Part shown: piece by piece, positions 11,188-22,255 of the stretch | Layout: each line of letters opens with the position of its first letter | How positions within the stretch are numbered: position 1 is the stretch's first letter | Assembly: GCF_010183535.1 (NCBI RefSeq) | Contig: NC_071332.1 | Location: 6,944,001 to 7,008,000 of the forward strand | Reading direction: 5' to 3' | DNA from: Caenorhabditis remanei | Lineage: Eukaryota; Nematoda; Chromadorea; Rhabditida; Rhabditidae | DNA: 64,000 bases | Notes under the pieces: generated by a model | The model's database searches: none | Seen by the model: the letters and a program-made list of their open reading frames with translations, nothing else | Told to the model about the DNA's origin: nothing | Translations under genes and position numbers: made by a program

Positions 11188-12816
11188 ATGCCGTTCTTTC
11201 CAGACGTTTCAATATTCTCTCGATCGAAAAATGAATGGATTCAACTACTTTATGACGATAGGGAAATGTGTTCCAAACCCGGTCCACTCGGATATAGTGT
11301 CAGTCTGACTACTGCTCATTTGATTGCTGCTCCAATTTATGCAGTGGCATTTTATACATTGTACGCTGAAAAGTCATCAAATTTCAAAGTTTATAAAAGA
11401 TACTTGGCAACTCATGCAGTCAGGTAGGTCTATTTAAAGGAATACTGTCAATTCGTGATGTAGTTTGTGCTTAATTTTTGAAAACTTTAGATAGCACAAA
11501 AGAAAGGTGACATTTCTTTAGAAACTGATCTAGATATTTTTCGATATTTCACGTTTTCAGCAATATAATATTTGAATTTCACCTGTCAGTTGTCATGAAA
11601 CCTGTTCTCTATCTACCATATCCCACTATCAGATTCACGGGAATCTACTCACTGCGTTATATAAACGGAGGCATCACATTTTTCATATTTCTCCTTATTA
11701 TTGTTGTGACATGTTGGTCAATTGTAGAACTATTCCATTATCGTTTTAGATTGATTGTGGACAGTAATTTGTGCTCGACATGGGTCAAGAGAGCAGAAAG
11801 AATTGCAGTTTTCGCTAGATGGACATTGATTGTGTTTACGATCTCTACAGTAATCACACTGGCATTGTGTGTAGTTGGATTATTCGATCAGACAATGCAT
11901 AAAATGAAGCTGATTCAGGTTGGAAATCGATATCTGGGTTAGGAATCTGAGTTCCGTGAAATGAAAAGTACTAGAACATTTTGGAAGTTTCCGAGTAGTT
12001 GCTTCGAATAACTCCATTTAGTTACATAAATCCTGCTTTTAATTGAAATGTAATTGAATCTTCTTAAAACCATCCTTACGTGAGTTCATCAAGCTGATAG
12101 AATCAGTTTTGTAAAACTCTGATTCAAGTTGCCATCTGACCAAGTTCATCTTTTGCCCCATGATTTCATTTTGCCTTCTGAAAAAGTAAAAATAAAACTT
12201 TGAAAATACTAAAATATTCAAACTCAGAAAGAGTTAGTGCATCATATTCCGAATTCCAGATAATCGACGAGCACCCTGAAATCCTGTGTATGTCAGCATT
12301 GATACTCCCGAAATCTTCAGACACTGGACTGAAACCGATCCATTTATTCAATGCATCCGCTTTCTTCTCCTTAATAGTTGGCTCCTTTCTATGCACATTT
12401 ATGGGATGTGTTTCCCTTTTGGCTCTTCGTGAAATGGTATTACAGACGAGAGCTTCAATGAGAACGATAGCAATGCACAAGGCATTTCTCATTAGTTTAT
12501 TCTGCCAAATAAGTGTTCACGGGCTTATGTTAGGCTTCCCGGTTTGTATTTATATCACTTCTGTAATCTGTAATTTTGATGGAAATGGTAAGGATTCAAG
12601 AGATATAAATAAAATGTCTTTTGTATTTGAGAAGTGGGCTACGTGGCAATTGTGATGGCATCTCTACATGGAACCATGAGTACTCTGGCAATGGTTATTC
12701 TCAATAGGCCCTTGTATGAACTTTTTATTTCAAGGATTTGGAGAATTTTCTCTCCGAACAATGTATTCTTACGCGACCAATCATCATTCATTTCTATGGG
12801 TGGCTCTCGGTTTTAG
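11188..12816 (+). CDS. Seven-TM chemoreceptor, Str superfamily (srh/sri-like)
   Basis: Exons 11188-11423, 11561-11918, 12260-12587, 12632-12816 join in frame to 368 residues. The N-terminal half has LTTAHLIAAPIYAV, then FKVYKRYLATHAVSN and a MKPVLYLPYP segment, the layout of srh/sri receptors. The C-terminal half has S.RTIAMHKAFL..LFCQ before TM6, and in TM7 VAIVMASLHGTMSTLAMVI followed by NRPLYELF, the HG.ST motif of the family. The last intron uses a weak ATTTGAG acceptor. The first ATG in the frame is at 11188; a start a little further downstream is possible. Class h versus i cannot be settled by eye. Expected to be a sensory-neuron GPCR. Confidence 0.75.
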
Positions 12817-14614
12817 CTTGGAATTTTTAAACTGTTTTTGGAAATAAATTTTGAATTTTGCAAGTATAAAACACCCGAAGTCGTAGACAGACTATGTTGA
12901 TTTGTTCCAGGAAATAATCAAATAGAATCCCCTAATATTTCGAGAATACCCTGAAGTTTTCTGCAATAAAGGTTTTCCCATTCAATCATTATTTGGCTCC
13001 CAACACCATCTGTTTATTATTTTTGACATTTTTGTCGAGTACAAGATAATGAATAATTCATTTTCTGAACCCATTTGTTTTCAGCTTTTTTTCCGTCCAA
13101 CCAGAGAGTTTTCCGTGAATTGGTTGGTGGTTAGTCTCCACCCAGTGTTCCTTTTAGTTTCGAAGAAGAGAAAATAGGAATCTAAAAAGGATTCTTGTTG
13201 TGAGCAGTGGTCAACTTGACACCACTATACAATGATTTTCATTGCATTATTATTGAAATCCAAGGAATGAAATCCCATTGTCTGATCTTTGTGAATTCCT
13301 AGTTCTCTTCTTCTGAATAATTCTCTCACCTTAACATTTCAGAATTTTGAAACAAATCCTTTCCACGAGGAACTCTTTATTCATGTTTTTATTGAACATT
13401 TTCCGCCTGGTTGCATAGCAATTCCGTCCATTTCGAATGCCTTTTTCTCGGAATTTTTTGCCAGCTTGGTAACAAAAACTAGAGGCTAGAAACAAGGTTT
13501 GTTTTACGAAAATAAATGAAATTCGTTTGATCTCTCCAAAATAAATGACATAATTTGCAAGGATTAACTGAATTGGGGGTCCGCATCTCGAACTTTCTTG
13601 TAAAAATTCTCTTGGGAATATTTGGAAATTTTTTACAAGTAAACTGAAGAAAATGCTTCAGAATACTTGAATCAGAGGCAAGGGGAAATTGTATCTATAA
13701 ACCTTGAAATTCATACGTTTGGGTTACTGTAAGTACAATATTCGAAAATAGAGATCTACCTGGATCGTGTATTTTTACACTTGCAATCTATGTAAAGTAG
13801 GTTTGTACTGTGAAAAAAATAAAGTTTGGCCAAGGATTTTCAAAAAAAATTTTCGCGCCCAAAACACTTTAGTGCATTTGTGAACTAAAGTGTTTTGGGC
13901 GCGAAAATTTTTTTTGAAAATCCTTGGCCAAACTTTATTTTTTTCACAGTAAGAGATGTTTCATTCTCTATTCTCACATAAATTCCCTGTCATGTGTTCT
14001 AGCAATCTTTCTTATTCTCCGCCTATGAATTTCTGAGCAGAAACTTTTCTCGGACCCGTTGATTTCGCATGTTTTGCTCTTCCATCCAGGGTGCTAACAT
14101 GCTAACACGATCATCACTCATCCCTTAATACTAGTCCCCAGAGAATCTTCTGGATGTTTCTTTTTCTCCCATTCATATTTCAACGTATCCATCAACGCCG
14201 TTTCCCGGTTTTTCTTGTCCTGAAAGAAAAGAAAAACAATTCTTCGGTGTTTCTTCTTTGGAATTCAAATAATCCTTTTTCTCGTTCTTTCTTTCAATGC
14301 ACTAACACTAACACCCCCGGATTCCATCCACTCCTCCGAACAAAACCACTTCAAAACCCAGCGACGACAAGCACAACATCAACTCGCTCTTCTCGTTTCT
14401 AATTCCATTTTTCTTGATGTACTGAGCTTCTTCTCCTTCTTCTTTTCTTCTAACAACGCGTCGGAAGTGGATGGCGTCGTCGCCTTTTCCTGCCGAATTG
14501 TTGGAATCGCGGGCTCGGACACCCCTTTCAAAAGTTTATTTTTCTTTGTCCAGATCAGCTCAACTTTATTTTTGGATTCGTTCTCTTCTTTATTTTTCAA
14601 CTTCTAGGTTCAAA
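12817..14614. other. Intergenic region with one perfect hairpin
   Basis: Apart from the inverted repeat at 13806-13951, nothing gene-like was seen. The last 450 bp before 14615 is pyrimidine-rich, as usual 5' of worm genes, and ends in a CTTCTAG acceptor that may be a spliced-leader site. Confidence 0.4.
13806..13951. mobile_element. Perfect 68-bp-arm inverted repeat, TA-flanked foldback MITE
   Basis: Arms 13806-13873 and 13884-13951 are exact reverse complements over 68 bases with a 10-base loop (GCATTTGTGA). The ends are TACTGTGAAAAAAATAAAG and its complement, bounded by TA on both sides, as after Tc1/mariner-type TA insertion. No mismatch between arms means recent insertion, recent gene conversion, or selection on the hairpin. 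Confidence 0.85.
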
Positions 14615-15110
14615 ATGATGTTCGGAACTTCTTCAATAATATTGGTAATTGCAATGATGTCAGTTCTCGTTGAAGGAAACTGGCTGCTGCAAAGGAATCT
14701 TCAATGGCAAGGTGGAATGGGAGGAATGGTGAGTCTCATGTTTTTGCTCTGGAATTCATAGACAGATAAGTTATTCTGTTACTTAGAATTATGGTGGGTG
14801 GGAACACGCTCGGAAATTGAGATTCGTCATTTCCCAGCGCACATTCGTTGTCATGTTTCTCGGACGATGACGATCTTCTTCGCGTTCAAAAAATACCCTA
14901 TTTATCCATTTTCAGCCGCAACAAGAAATGCGAACAATCAAGAAAACATTCCTTCCACCTCGTTATCAAAATCTCTGGGGCCAAGGAGAGTCGAGTAAAG
15001 TGGTCGGTCATTCGGCATTGGCTCCTCAGAATATGGATGATTATAAGATGAGAACACAGCAGCGACAAGTGTTTTCCTGGCAACCAAGTAATTCCTTCAA
15101 CGAGTGGTGA
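14615..15110 (+). CDS. Small secreted protein of unknown function
   Basis: Exons 14615-14728 and 14916-15110 join in frame to 102 residues. The start MMFGTSSIILVIAMMSVLVEG is a clear signal peptide. The mature part begins NWLLQRNLQWQGGMGGM and is rich in Gln, Asn, Trp and basic residues, with no cysteines. It contains FLPPRYQNLWGQG and ends SWQPSNSFNEW. A KK pair lies at residues 46-47 (TIKKTF), but no repeated peptide-amidation sites are seen, so a classical neuropeptide precursor is not supported. A CTTCTAG acceptor lies just before the ATG and could be a spliced-leader site. Family not recognised. Confidence 0.6.
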
Positions 15111-15296
15111 TTTGTTAAACTTGATTATCAAATGAATTAATAAAGTTGATGGCTGTTGCTCTTTTGTTATGAACTAGCAAAATATGTTCATCATCGCTTA
15201 ACAGACAACAAGAAAACAACCAAACGAGGAAACAAAATATATAACAACAAGAATAATCACTAACTAGACTACCTAAATATCCTAAAAGACCCGTTT

Positions 15297-18200
15297 CTAA
15301 GAAGTCAATTTCAGTTTTTCTTGAATTCTTGCTTCTTCACTCGTTGTAATGATGACATCATTGGCGGCAATGTTCAAGAATCCATCCGGTTTGAATATCC
15401 ATTTTCTGAATTGATAGTTATTAGTATCTTACAAAAAGAAAGGACGCCGAACTCACTTTGAAAGACTGGAATGCTTCTCAATGGCTGTTTTCAGTCGATT
15501 TCTTTCTTCTTCCCGCAGCTCTACACCATATTCGGAAAACAAGTCATATATACGAAGAGCAGTGGGACCCATATGTCGAGTATCTTTAAATAATTTATAG
15601 TTCATATTGAAAGATGAGTTCAATATTTCTTACCACAAATTCTGAGTAAATCTGCTTGCATACTTTGGGCTGCCTCTTTGTTCTTTGCCATTCCTAGTTT
15701 TCGAAGACACAAAGCAGCGAAATCGAGCATAAATTGATCATCAAACGAACGCGCTTTCAATGAATTCATCAGCCTCATTGCCATCAGACAGTCATTCGGA
15801 TCGATTTCAATCGAAGTTTGTTCGCATGCTTTTTCGGCCTCTTCGAATCGTTTCATTCCAATCAAAACAGCCAAATGCATTGCGGTGATACGAGATTGGG
15901 AAAGGAAGGTCGAACCACGGTGAATTACTGAAAATTTGATAATTCAATTACCGAAAATAACCTAAAATGACAAAATTAACTTACCGAACTGCAAGTTTTT
16001 CTTCGACTCGTCTGTATTCTGCTGAAGGCAATATCGAAGCAACGCGACAGTTCCGTTTGGACAATGTAAACTGGACAAGAACTTTTGCCAAGTATTCAAC
16101 GCTTCCGACCATCCGACACGTTTCAGAAGAATGTTGATGAAGAATACAGTGAGTGTTTCACTTGGATGTAATTGAATCAAGTCAAGCTTTACGAGACACC
16201 GAAGGAAATCAATGAGTTCGTCGACTGTAGTTGTAGTGAACCCTTGACGTTCTAATCGCTCGAAGCATTTCACAAACAACTTTTTGTACTCGTTTTGTGT
16301 CTCGAAGAATCCTTCGTAATGACAAGAAGCTGTAAAGTGAAATGATTAAAAAATTAATAAGCTACATACAACTCACCATTCGGGAACAATGTTCTGAGTT
16401 CATAAGCATAATCCGTAATTCCTCTAATCGACAACGTCTCCTCTTCTTCAGCCATTCTTCTGAGAACACTCAATAGATGATAATTTTTCATTGGTGTTTT
16501 CGACGAATCTTCATCCCATTCACATGAAAACGGTGACAATTCTTCCAACATTGCACGCACATTCTTCCACGATTCATGCATCAAATACAAATTCAAAACA
16601 GGAGGCACAATCTCGGCGAAATTAGTGTCAGTTGGCCATCCGTTACTGCTCAGAACAGATGAAACTTTTGTAATATCTCCTTGATCGACACACGATTTCA
16701 GTTTATCGTAAAGAATCGGAACAGGTTTATTACTTGTTGTTTTCGGTGTTTCGAATGTTTCCGAATAGTAAGCACGACACCATCCTCTCAAATCTCTTGC
16801 AAACGGTCGACTCCATTGTTCCTCTGGTTGATTTGTCTCGTCTTTCGCCTTCTGTTTGGCCCATTTATGCAATATTAACCATGTTTGTCGTTCAGGAATT
16901 CCATAACTTTTGAGAATCCGCGCAAGTTTATCGAGTTTTGATTGATCTCGAATCGGGCGACCATTATCTACAAACACTATTTTGATACGGAATTATCGAG
17001 ACCGTACGAATCGGGAAGAAACGTAATTGGGAAGAAACGAAAGCGGAAGAAACGAAACGGGAAGAAACGAATCGGGAAGAACAGGCTAAATTTCTGCAAA
17101 CATCTTCACGTCAAATTGCGGAGTTTACCGTAATCCAAAATTAAGAAAAGATTTTACTGGCTTATGCGCTAAATTTTGTGTCAAAAATAAAGCTACGAAA
17201 CTAAAAAATCGATTTAGAGCATTGTGCGCAGCCATTACTTTAGCCAAAGTCAGGAAAACTTGCGGAAAACTGTTCTTCCCGTTTCGCTTCTTCCCGATTC
17301 GTTTCTTCCCGTTTCGTTTCTTCCGCTTTCGTTTCTTCCCAATTTCGTTTCTTCCCGATTCGTACGGTCTCGAATTATCGAGAGTTGTTACTTACTGTAC
17401 AGAGGTTGAAGGATAATTTGAACGAGCGGTTCGTTGTCAATAGTCGACCAATTACGATATCCCATTGTTGAAAGACGATAAATAATTGCAAGACGTTGGT
17501 TCAAGTCATTTTCACTGAAGAAAACAAACTGTAGAAAGCAAAACTACGCTCAGTTCTTTACCTCGTCATAAGCGGCAACGTGATGTGTATTCTCTCTCTT
17601 TTTACGTCGATTTCATCAATAAGATTCCGGAAATATTCAAGTCGATCATCCAATTCCATGTCTTTTAGCATTAGTGTCGCGAATAGAAGATCGTCGTACA
17701 TACGGATACGAATGTTGCTGAAAGTGATCGAGTTATATCAGAAAGACGGTAACTTCTTACGAATTTTTGTTGTTGAATGCATAATGAACTCGATTTGCAA
17801 TGTCCCGAATCAAATGTGACGGCTCGTGATTGCGAATGAGTTGCGTGGAGAGACGACCGACGAGTTGATGGAGAAACGCTGAAGTTTAGTCATGATAATA
17901 GTTTATTATTAGTAACAAACAACTCACTGCTTTTCCTTTGATTTTCAAGGCAATCGGAGACTCTCTTCGTGTCTTCTAACAATGACAGTGCTGTGTAGTA
18001 ATGACGATGACAAATATGTCTCTCAATTTCTCGGAATAACTTTCTAAAAAATCCTTCGTCCCGGGAAGTACAATTGAGCATTTGCTCCACCAGTTGTGAA
18101 CACTCCGCTCCTTTCCCATCTCTACTCTTCTCCGCCATTTGCCAAATTGTCTCCAAGATATCATCTGCAGACAACGCCAACTTTTTCGTGGATCCGATCA

Positions 18201-19287
18201 CGCATTTCCGTAGAATTTGGCGGAGACGATCGTTGTCACCGCGACAAGCTGCTGCACGAACAGCCGCTCCGTGCGCTAGTCGAGCGCCATCATCTCCGTA
18301 TTTCGTGGCAGCCTGCTAAAAGGTAAGTTCATTTTGAAAATCACGAAGTTTAATTCAAACCTGACACAATGAATCTGCTTTCATATAGTGTCCTCGTATT
18401 GAAAAGGCGAAAACGGATGCAGCATTTATGTGCGCATCGACTGGAAATCCTTTCGTCGCCATTGTGTACACCATATTCTTCAACCCTTCGACGTCCCCAG
18501 AAGCAGAAATTTTGTCAACTACGGCATGAAACGTTTCGGCATCCGGTTCGATTCCGCTCCGTTCCATGCTGTCTAACTCTTTCATTGGATCCCAATCCGC
18601 TCCAATCTCGTTGAGTACTCGGAAGCGAGCATTCCAAGCATAAACAGGTGGCGAGTTCACTGCAAAAAGCACGAAATCAGCATGAACAGTTTGAAAATAA
18701 ACTCACTCGTGTTTTTCAGTTGAGTCCATAATCTTTCAAGAATTTCTAACTTCGATGAGTTTTCAATATTCGATAAGGGATGTCCACAACTTTGAATGAT
18801 CATAGGGATCCAGCGATCTGCCGAGCGAATAACATGATTTGTGAAGTTTTCTATAACAAACAATTAGTTTTTTTGGATATCGGTAAATAATAATAGTACC
18901 ATTTCCTTCCTCTATCTGTCTGACTACTTCAAAAAGAATGGTGTCTCCACTGACTCTGTAGTTCTTCCGCAGGTACTCTTGCATTCTTGAAAGTATCACA
19001 TCTGGATTCTTCGCTCGACTCTGGAAAATATGGGATAGCGCCGAAGTCATTAATGTTATGAAAAACCTTCTCTTTCGCAGCTGTCACACCTCGAAAATCC
19101 CCTCGTCTTACTAGTTTGTTGTCAAGTTCAACAACGGGTACACTTGAAAAGGTTACATGCTGTCTGAAGCAACAAAACTGCTCGTTTACATTCTTTGAAA
19201 GTGAAATACTTACATTCTGGTTGTCAATAGGGAAGCTTTATGAAGAATGAGCAACCGGGAGTAGAAAAATCTTACGCCATTATTCAT
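15297..19287 (-). CDS. LRPPRC-like mitochondrial pentatricopeptide-repeat protein
   Basis: Fourteen exons (19287-19214, 19163-19067, 19020-18900, 18850-18707, 18659-18361, 18315-17928, 17878-17761, 17717-17562, 17514-17396, 16967-16377, 16329-15985, 15927-15634, 15583-15457, 15405-15297) close in frame to 993 residues. The N-terminus MNNGVRFFYSRLLILHK is basic and amphipathic, a good mitochondrial import signal. The PPR-type helical-pair repeat is clearest in exon 5 (AWNARFRVLNE, then SGIEPDAETFHAVVDKIS, then GLKNMVYTMATKGFPVDAH), the region most like vertebrate LRPPRC. LRPPRC binds mitochondrial mRNAs, with SLIRP, and stabilises them for respiratory-chain synthesis; the same role is inferred here. 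It is shorter than human LRPPRC (about 1,394 residues). One intron holds a MITE (16998-17371). Similarity over the C-terminal half is weaker. Confidence 0.75.
16998..17371. mobile_element. hAT-like MITE in an intron of the LRPPRC-like gene
   Basis: A 374-bp element with terminal inverted repeats GAGACCGTACGAATCGGG at both ends is bounded by an exact 8-bp direct duplication, GAATTATC (16990-16997 and 17372-17379). An 8-bp target duplication is typical of hAT transposons. Inside the ends are arrays of CGGGAAGAAACGAA-type motifs, inverted between the two halves. No transposase frame is present. Removing the element and one target copy leaves a 46-nt intron, ordinary for this genome. Confidence 0.8.
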
Positions 19288-19500
19288 TGCATAGATTTAT
19301 AATTTATTGATATGTTTTGAGCTTTTTTTGAAGGCTCTTACACATGTAAAAAAGTTGAGAAACGCGTTAACACAGTTATCGGAGAGGAGTACACGGGTGA
19401 TGGACGAGAAAATGCACACAACATTTTAGACCACAGAATTGCGGGAGTTCAAAGATATATTTCCTCATTCTTTCCATTTTATAAATACTTAGTTTAAGCA

Positions 19501-19655
19501 TTATGGATCTACCCACGAAGAAAATTTGCCTACCCACGAACGCAAAATAATGCATTTTTATGGCACAAAAATGCAAAAAATGCATTAAATTGCATTCGTG
19601 AATAGAATTAAATTGCATTAAATGGTACAAGTTTTCTTCGTGGGTAGATCCATTA
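19501..19655. mobile_element. MITE with TTA target duplication (PIF/Harbinger-like)
   Basis: Terminal inverted repeats TGGATCTACCCACGAAGAAA and its complement enclose 149 bp (19504-19652), flanked on both sides by TTA. A 3-bp TWA duplication is typical of PIF/Harbinger elements. The interior has a second CTACCCACGAA copy and AT-rich TGCATT repeats; no coding frame. Confidence 0.6.
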
Positions 19656-19954
19656 ATAAATGACAGTGAATTAAGGCATGCATTATTTATTCAAATTGAA
19701 AAAAAAAACTTAAAGAATATAAAACATTCTGAAGAGGTAAAATCAGTTTGTCGAAAATATATTTTCTTTTATTTTAAAATACAAACATAATAAAATTTTT
19801 CAAACACTTTATTGAGAAATCATCGAAAAATCTGCAAAACGGCGGATAACAACAACGTAGGCTACTGTACATTAACAACAGCCCATTTACATGTTTCAAA
19901 TATTCAAAAGTATATTGTACGCATGTAAATTTAAATTTAAAGAAAGTTTGAGAC

Positions 19955-20275
19955 ACAATAAGTGTTCCTTCTGGCTAGCATGCTAGCACCCACAACACTA
20001 TACTGCATTTCATCTCATCTGACAATCCAAATTTCAGGAAAGAGCAGAATCAGAAGATTCAAATTGAAAGACAATCAGAAATACAATAAGTGTTCCTTCT
20101 GGCTAGCATGCTAGCACCCACAACACTATACTGCATTTCATCTCATCTGACAATCCAAATTTCAGGAAAGAGCAGAATCAGAAGATTCAAATTGAAAGAC
20201 AATCAGAAATACAATAAGTGTTCCTTCTGGCTAGCATGCTAGCACCCACAACACTATACTGCATTTCATCTCATC
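19955..20275. repeat. 128-bp tandem repeat, 2.5 copies
   Basis: The unit starting ACAATAAGTGTTCCTTCTGG recurs at 19955, 20083 and 20211 with exact 128-bp spacing. The first two copies are identical by eye and the third stops at 20275. Each unit has a 14-bp palindrome, GCTAGCATGCTAGC. Copies are contiguous, so this is a tandem duplication and not a spaced array. Confidence 0.9.
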
Positions 20276-20607
20276 AAGCAATTTAAATTTCAAAATTGAT
20301 TGAGTCAAATGTTAGAAAGCAATCTTTTTCGCAGATTTTTACCTTAGGTGTCGTTTGTGTCAGAAGCCAGTGGAAACGGGAAAGCAATCGTAGGGAGAGA
20401 ACGAAGTCTATTGGTTAGTATGTAGACTAATCTAACTCGGCGACTTATCTTCTTATCATTATTTCCGACAATTCCACGAGTCTTGCGAATCCACGTGTGA
20501 TGAGTCATCAGGTTTGCGAGGGAAGGAGGAGGTCACGTGAAAATAGCTTCCACGTGAAAATTCTTTCATATTTGAAAAGAACTGCTAAAAAGAAACGTGG
20601 ACCGCAC

Positions 20608-20630
20608 ACTGACCCAAAATCAAATACTTT
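20608..20630 (+). repeat. Direct repeat, left copy, flanking the F-box gene
   Basis: ACTGACCCAAAATCAAATAC followed by TTT occurs here and again at 22128-22150, on the two sides of the F-box gene. See findings. Confidence 0.7.
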
Positions 20631-20805
20631 TTATATTCAAGCTCGCTTTATTGTCTCCTTTAACTAATGACTTTGGGAAGATAGGAAACCGGCCAGAAGG
20701 ACGATACGCAGATGGAGTCAGCTATTCCTGTCTCTGGGAAACCTATCGATTGTGCAAAGGTTCTCCTTATTTACCAACGGTCATTCATTCGTATTTTCTG
20801 TTGCT

Positions 20806-21978
20806 ATGAGTAACGGTGTTCGTTCATTCCCTCTTCTCTGTCTCCCAATCGATTGTCTGAAACATATTGTTCAACGCATGGAAGATATTGATAAGTGAGT
20901 TTTTCATAATCAGCATATTTCACTTTGCTTACTGTATAGTTTACTTCAAACAAGTTCTCTTATAGACACGTCTCGAAATAATAAATACTGATTCCTACAA
21001 AAGAAACATGAATTATAAAAACTATGTTTCCTTTACGTCTTGTGAAGCATAAATTCTTCCAGATTTGCAATCTCTCTGATATCGAAAAGAACCCTATCTC
21101 TGGTAACCTCGACAAACCTCTTGAAATGTTGGGAAATCGATATTTTTGTGAGACAAGCCGTTTCAATACGTATAGTCCTTCCTTCCCACAATATACTCAT
21201 ATGTTCTTTTGAAAACTATCAAGTTCAACTGGATAATCTTTCTCCTCGGAATATAAAAGCCAATGTGTTTCTGGGTCAAACGGAGAGGTTCATACACAAC
21301 AAGCCCAGCTATAGATTTGAAGATTGGTTGAATCATGTTCTCGGAGTGTATGGACGCTGTGGAGTTCGGACTGTTATATTCGACAGATTGCTTCCCAATT
21401 TGTTTTCTTTCAAAAAAACGATCAAGTGTTTTTCGAAACTGGTGTTATCTGAAACCTACAGTAATACTCAAGTTCGGGAAATTTTGAAAACTTTACGGCC
21501 CGAAAAATTTTTATTACTTAGATTACCTACATTTGAAAATAAAAATGAAGGCTCTGAGTCCATTCATGAAGTATTCATGCAGAATTTCGATGAAATTATG
21601 TTGAGCAGATGGACAGATGTTACTTTAGACGATTTATTAGTAATGAACAGTAAGGAGATCAAGATAAAAAGTGACCGAGTTATTGATGAAAAGATCCTGA
21701 ACAGATTTATCAAACATTGGATAGCTGGATCTAATAAACGAATGAAGTATCTGGCAATTGGGACTCAAAGTAATTTTCAATTCACAATTGATAAGGCTGC
21801 TGTTTTGAAAGGAATACGTCACGTATTAGTTCCAAAAGAATGTAGGAGGTACTTCAAAAATACTCCTTATATGATACATTTCACTGAAGGTGGTTACGAT
21901 TTCAAAAGAAAAGATGGGACAACTGGAACGATTCTTTTTGACCATGTCAATTATTTTGAAATGTTTGTTTGGCCTTGA
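20806..21978 (+). CDS. F-box protein with FBA-type C-terminal domain (fbxb-like)
   Basis: Exons 20806-20894 and 21063-21978 join in frame to 334 residues. The F-box spans about residues 7-48: FPLLCLPIDCLKHIVQRMED, continuing across the intron with KFAISLISKRTLSLVTS. The second half has the nematode FBA-2 pattern, including TDVTLDDLLVMNSKEIKIKS and LNRFIKHWIAGSNKRMKYLAI. Such proteins are substrate adaptors of SCF ubiquitin ligases: the F-box binds a Skp1-related protein and the C-terminal domain is thought to bind targets. This family is large and fast-evolving in Caenorhabditis. A 23-bp direct repeat lies on both sides of the gene (20608 and 22128). Confidence 0.85.
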
Positions 21979-22127
21979 CTATCGATCATTTGTTAACCAA
22001 TATTTTTTTAATGTCGTCTTTTGACTTTTCTGTTTTTTTTTGTTTTTTGCTTCTAAAACATTTAATAAGATTTAATTTTTTTTAAATTTAATAAAGATTT
22101 TTCCCGCTCCTATTTTTCACAACACTA

Positions 22128-22150
22128 ACTGACCCAAAATCAAATACTTT
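22128..22150 (+). repeat. Direct repeat, right copy, flanking the F-box gene
   Basis: Exact 23-bp match to 20608-20630, same orientation. Confidence 0.7.
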
Positions 22151-22255
22151 ATTTCTGTCAGACGACAACAATTAATATAATTTACTCAATAATTTCAAAA
22201 ATCTTCAAAACTTTTGTAGAAAATCAAAACCTTTAACAAAAAATACTAAATAAAG

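Larger units (their letters stand above)
19288..20805. other. Intergenic region with MITE and tandem repeat
   Basis: Holds the Harbinger-like MITE (19501-19655) and the 128-bp tandem repeat (19955-20275). From 20300 to 20805 there is the 5' flank of the F-box gene with several CACGTG-type stretches (CCACGTGTG near 20491, GTCACGTGAAAA near 20532, CCACGTGAAAA near 20550). No gene seen. Confidence 0.5.

Noticed and set aside
17222..17416. Phe/Arg-rich frames in the PPR gene intron
   Set aside because: Encoded by the CGTTTCTTCCC repeats of the MITE.
19955..20275. CRISPR-like array
   Set aside because: Units are contiguous 128-bp copies without unique spacers, in a eukaryotic context; a simple tandem duplication.
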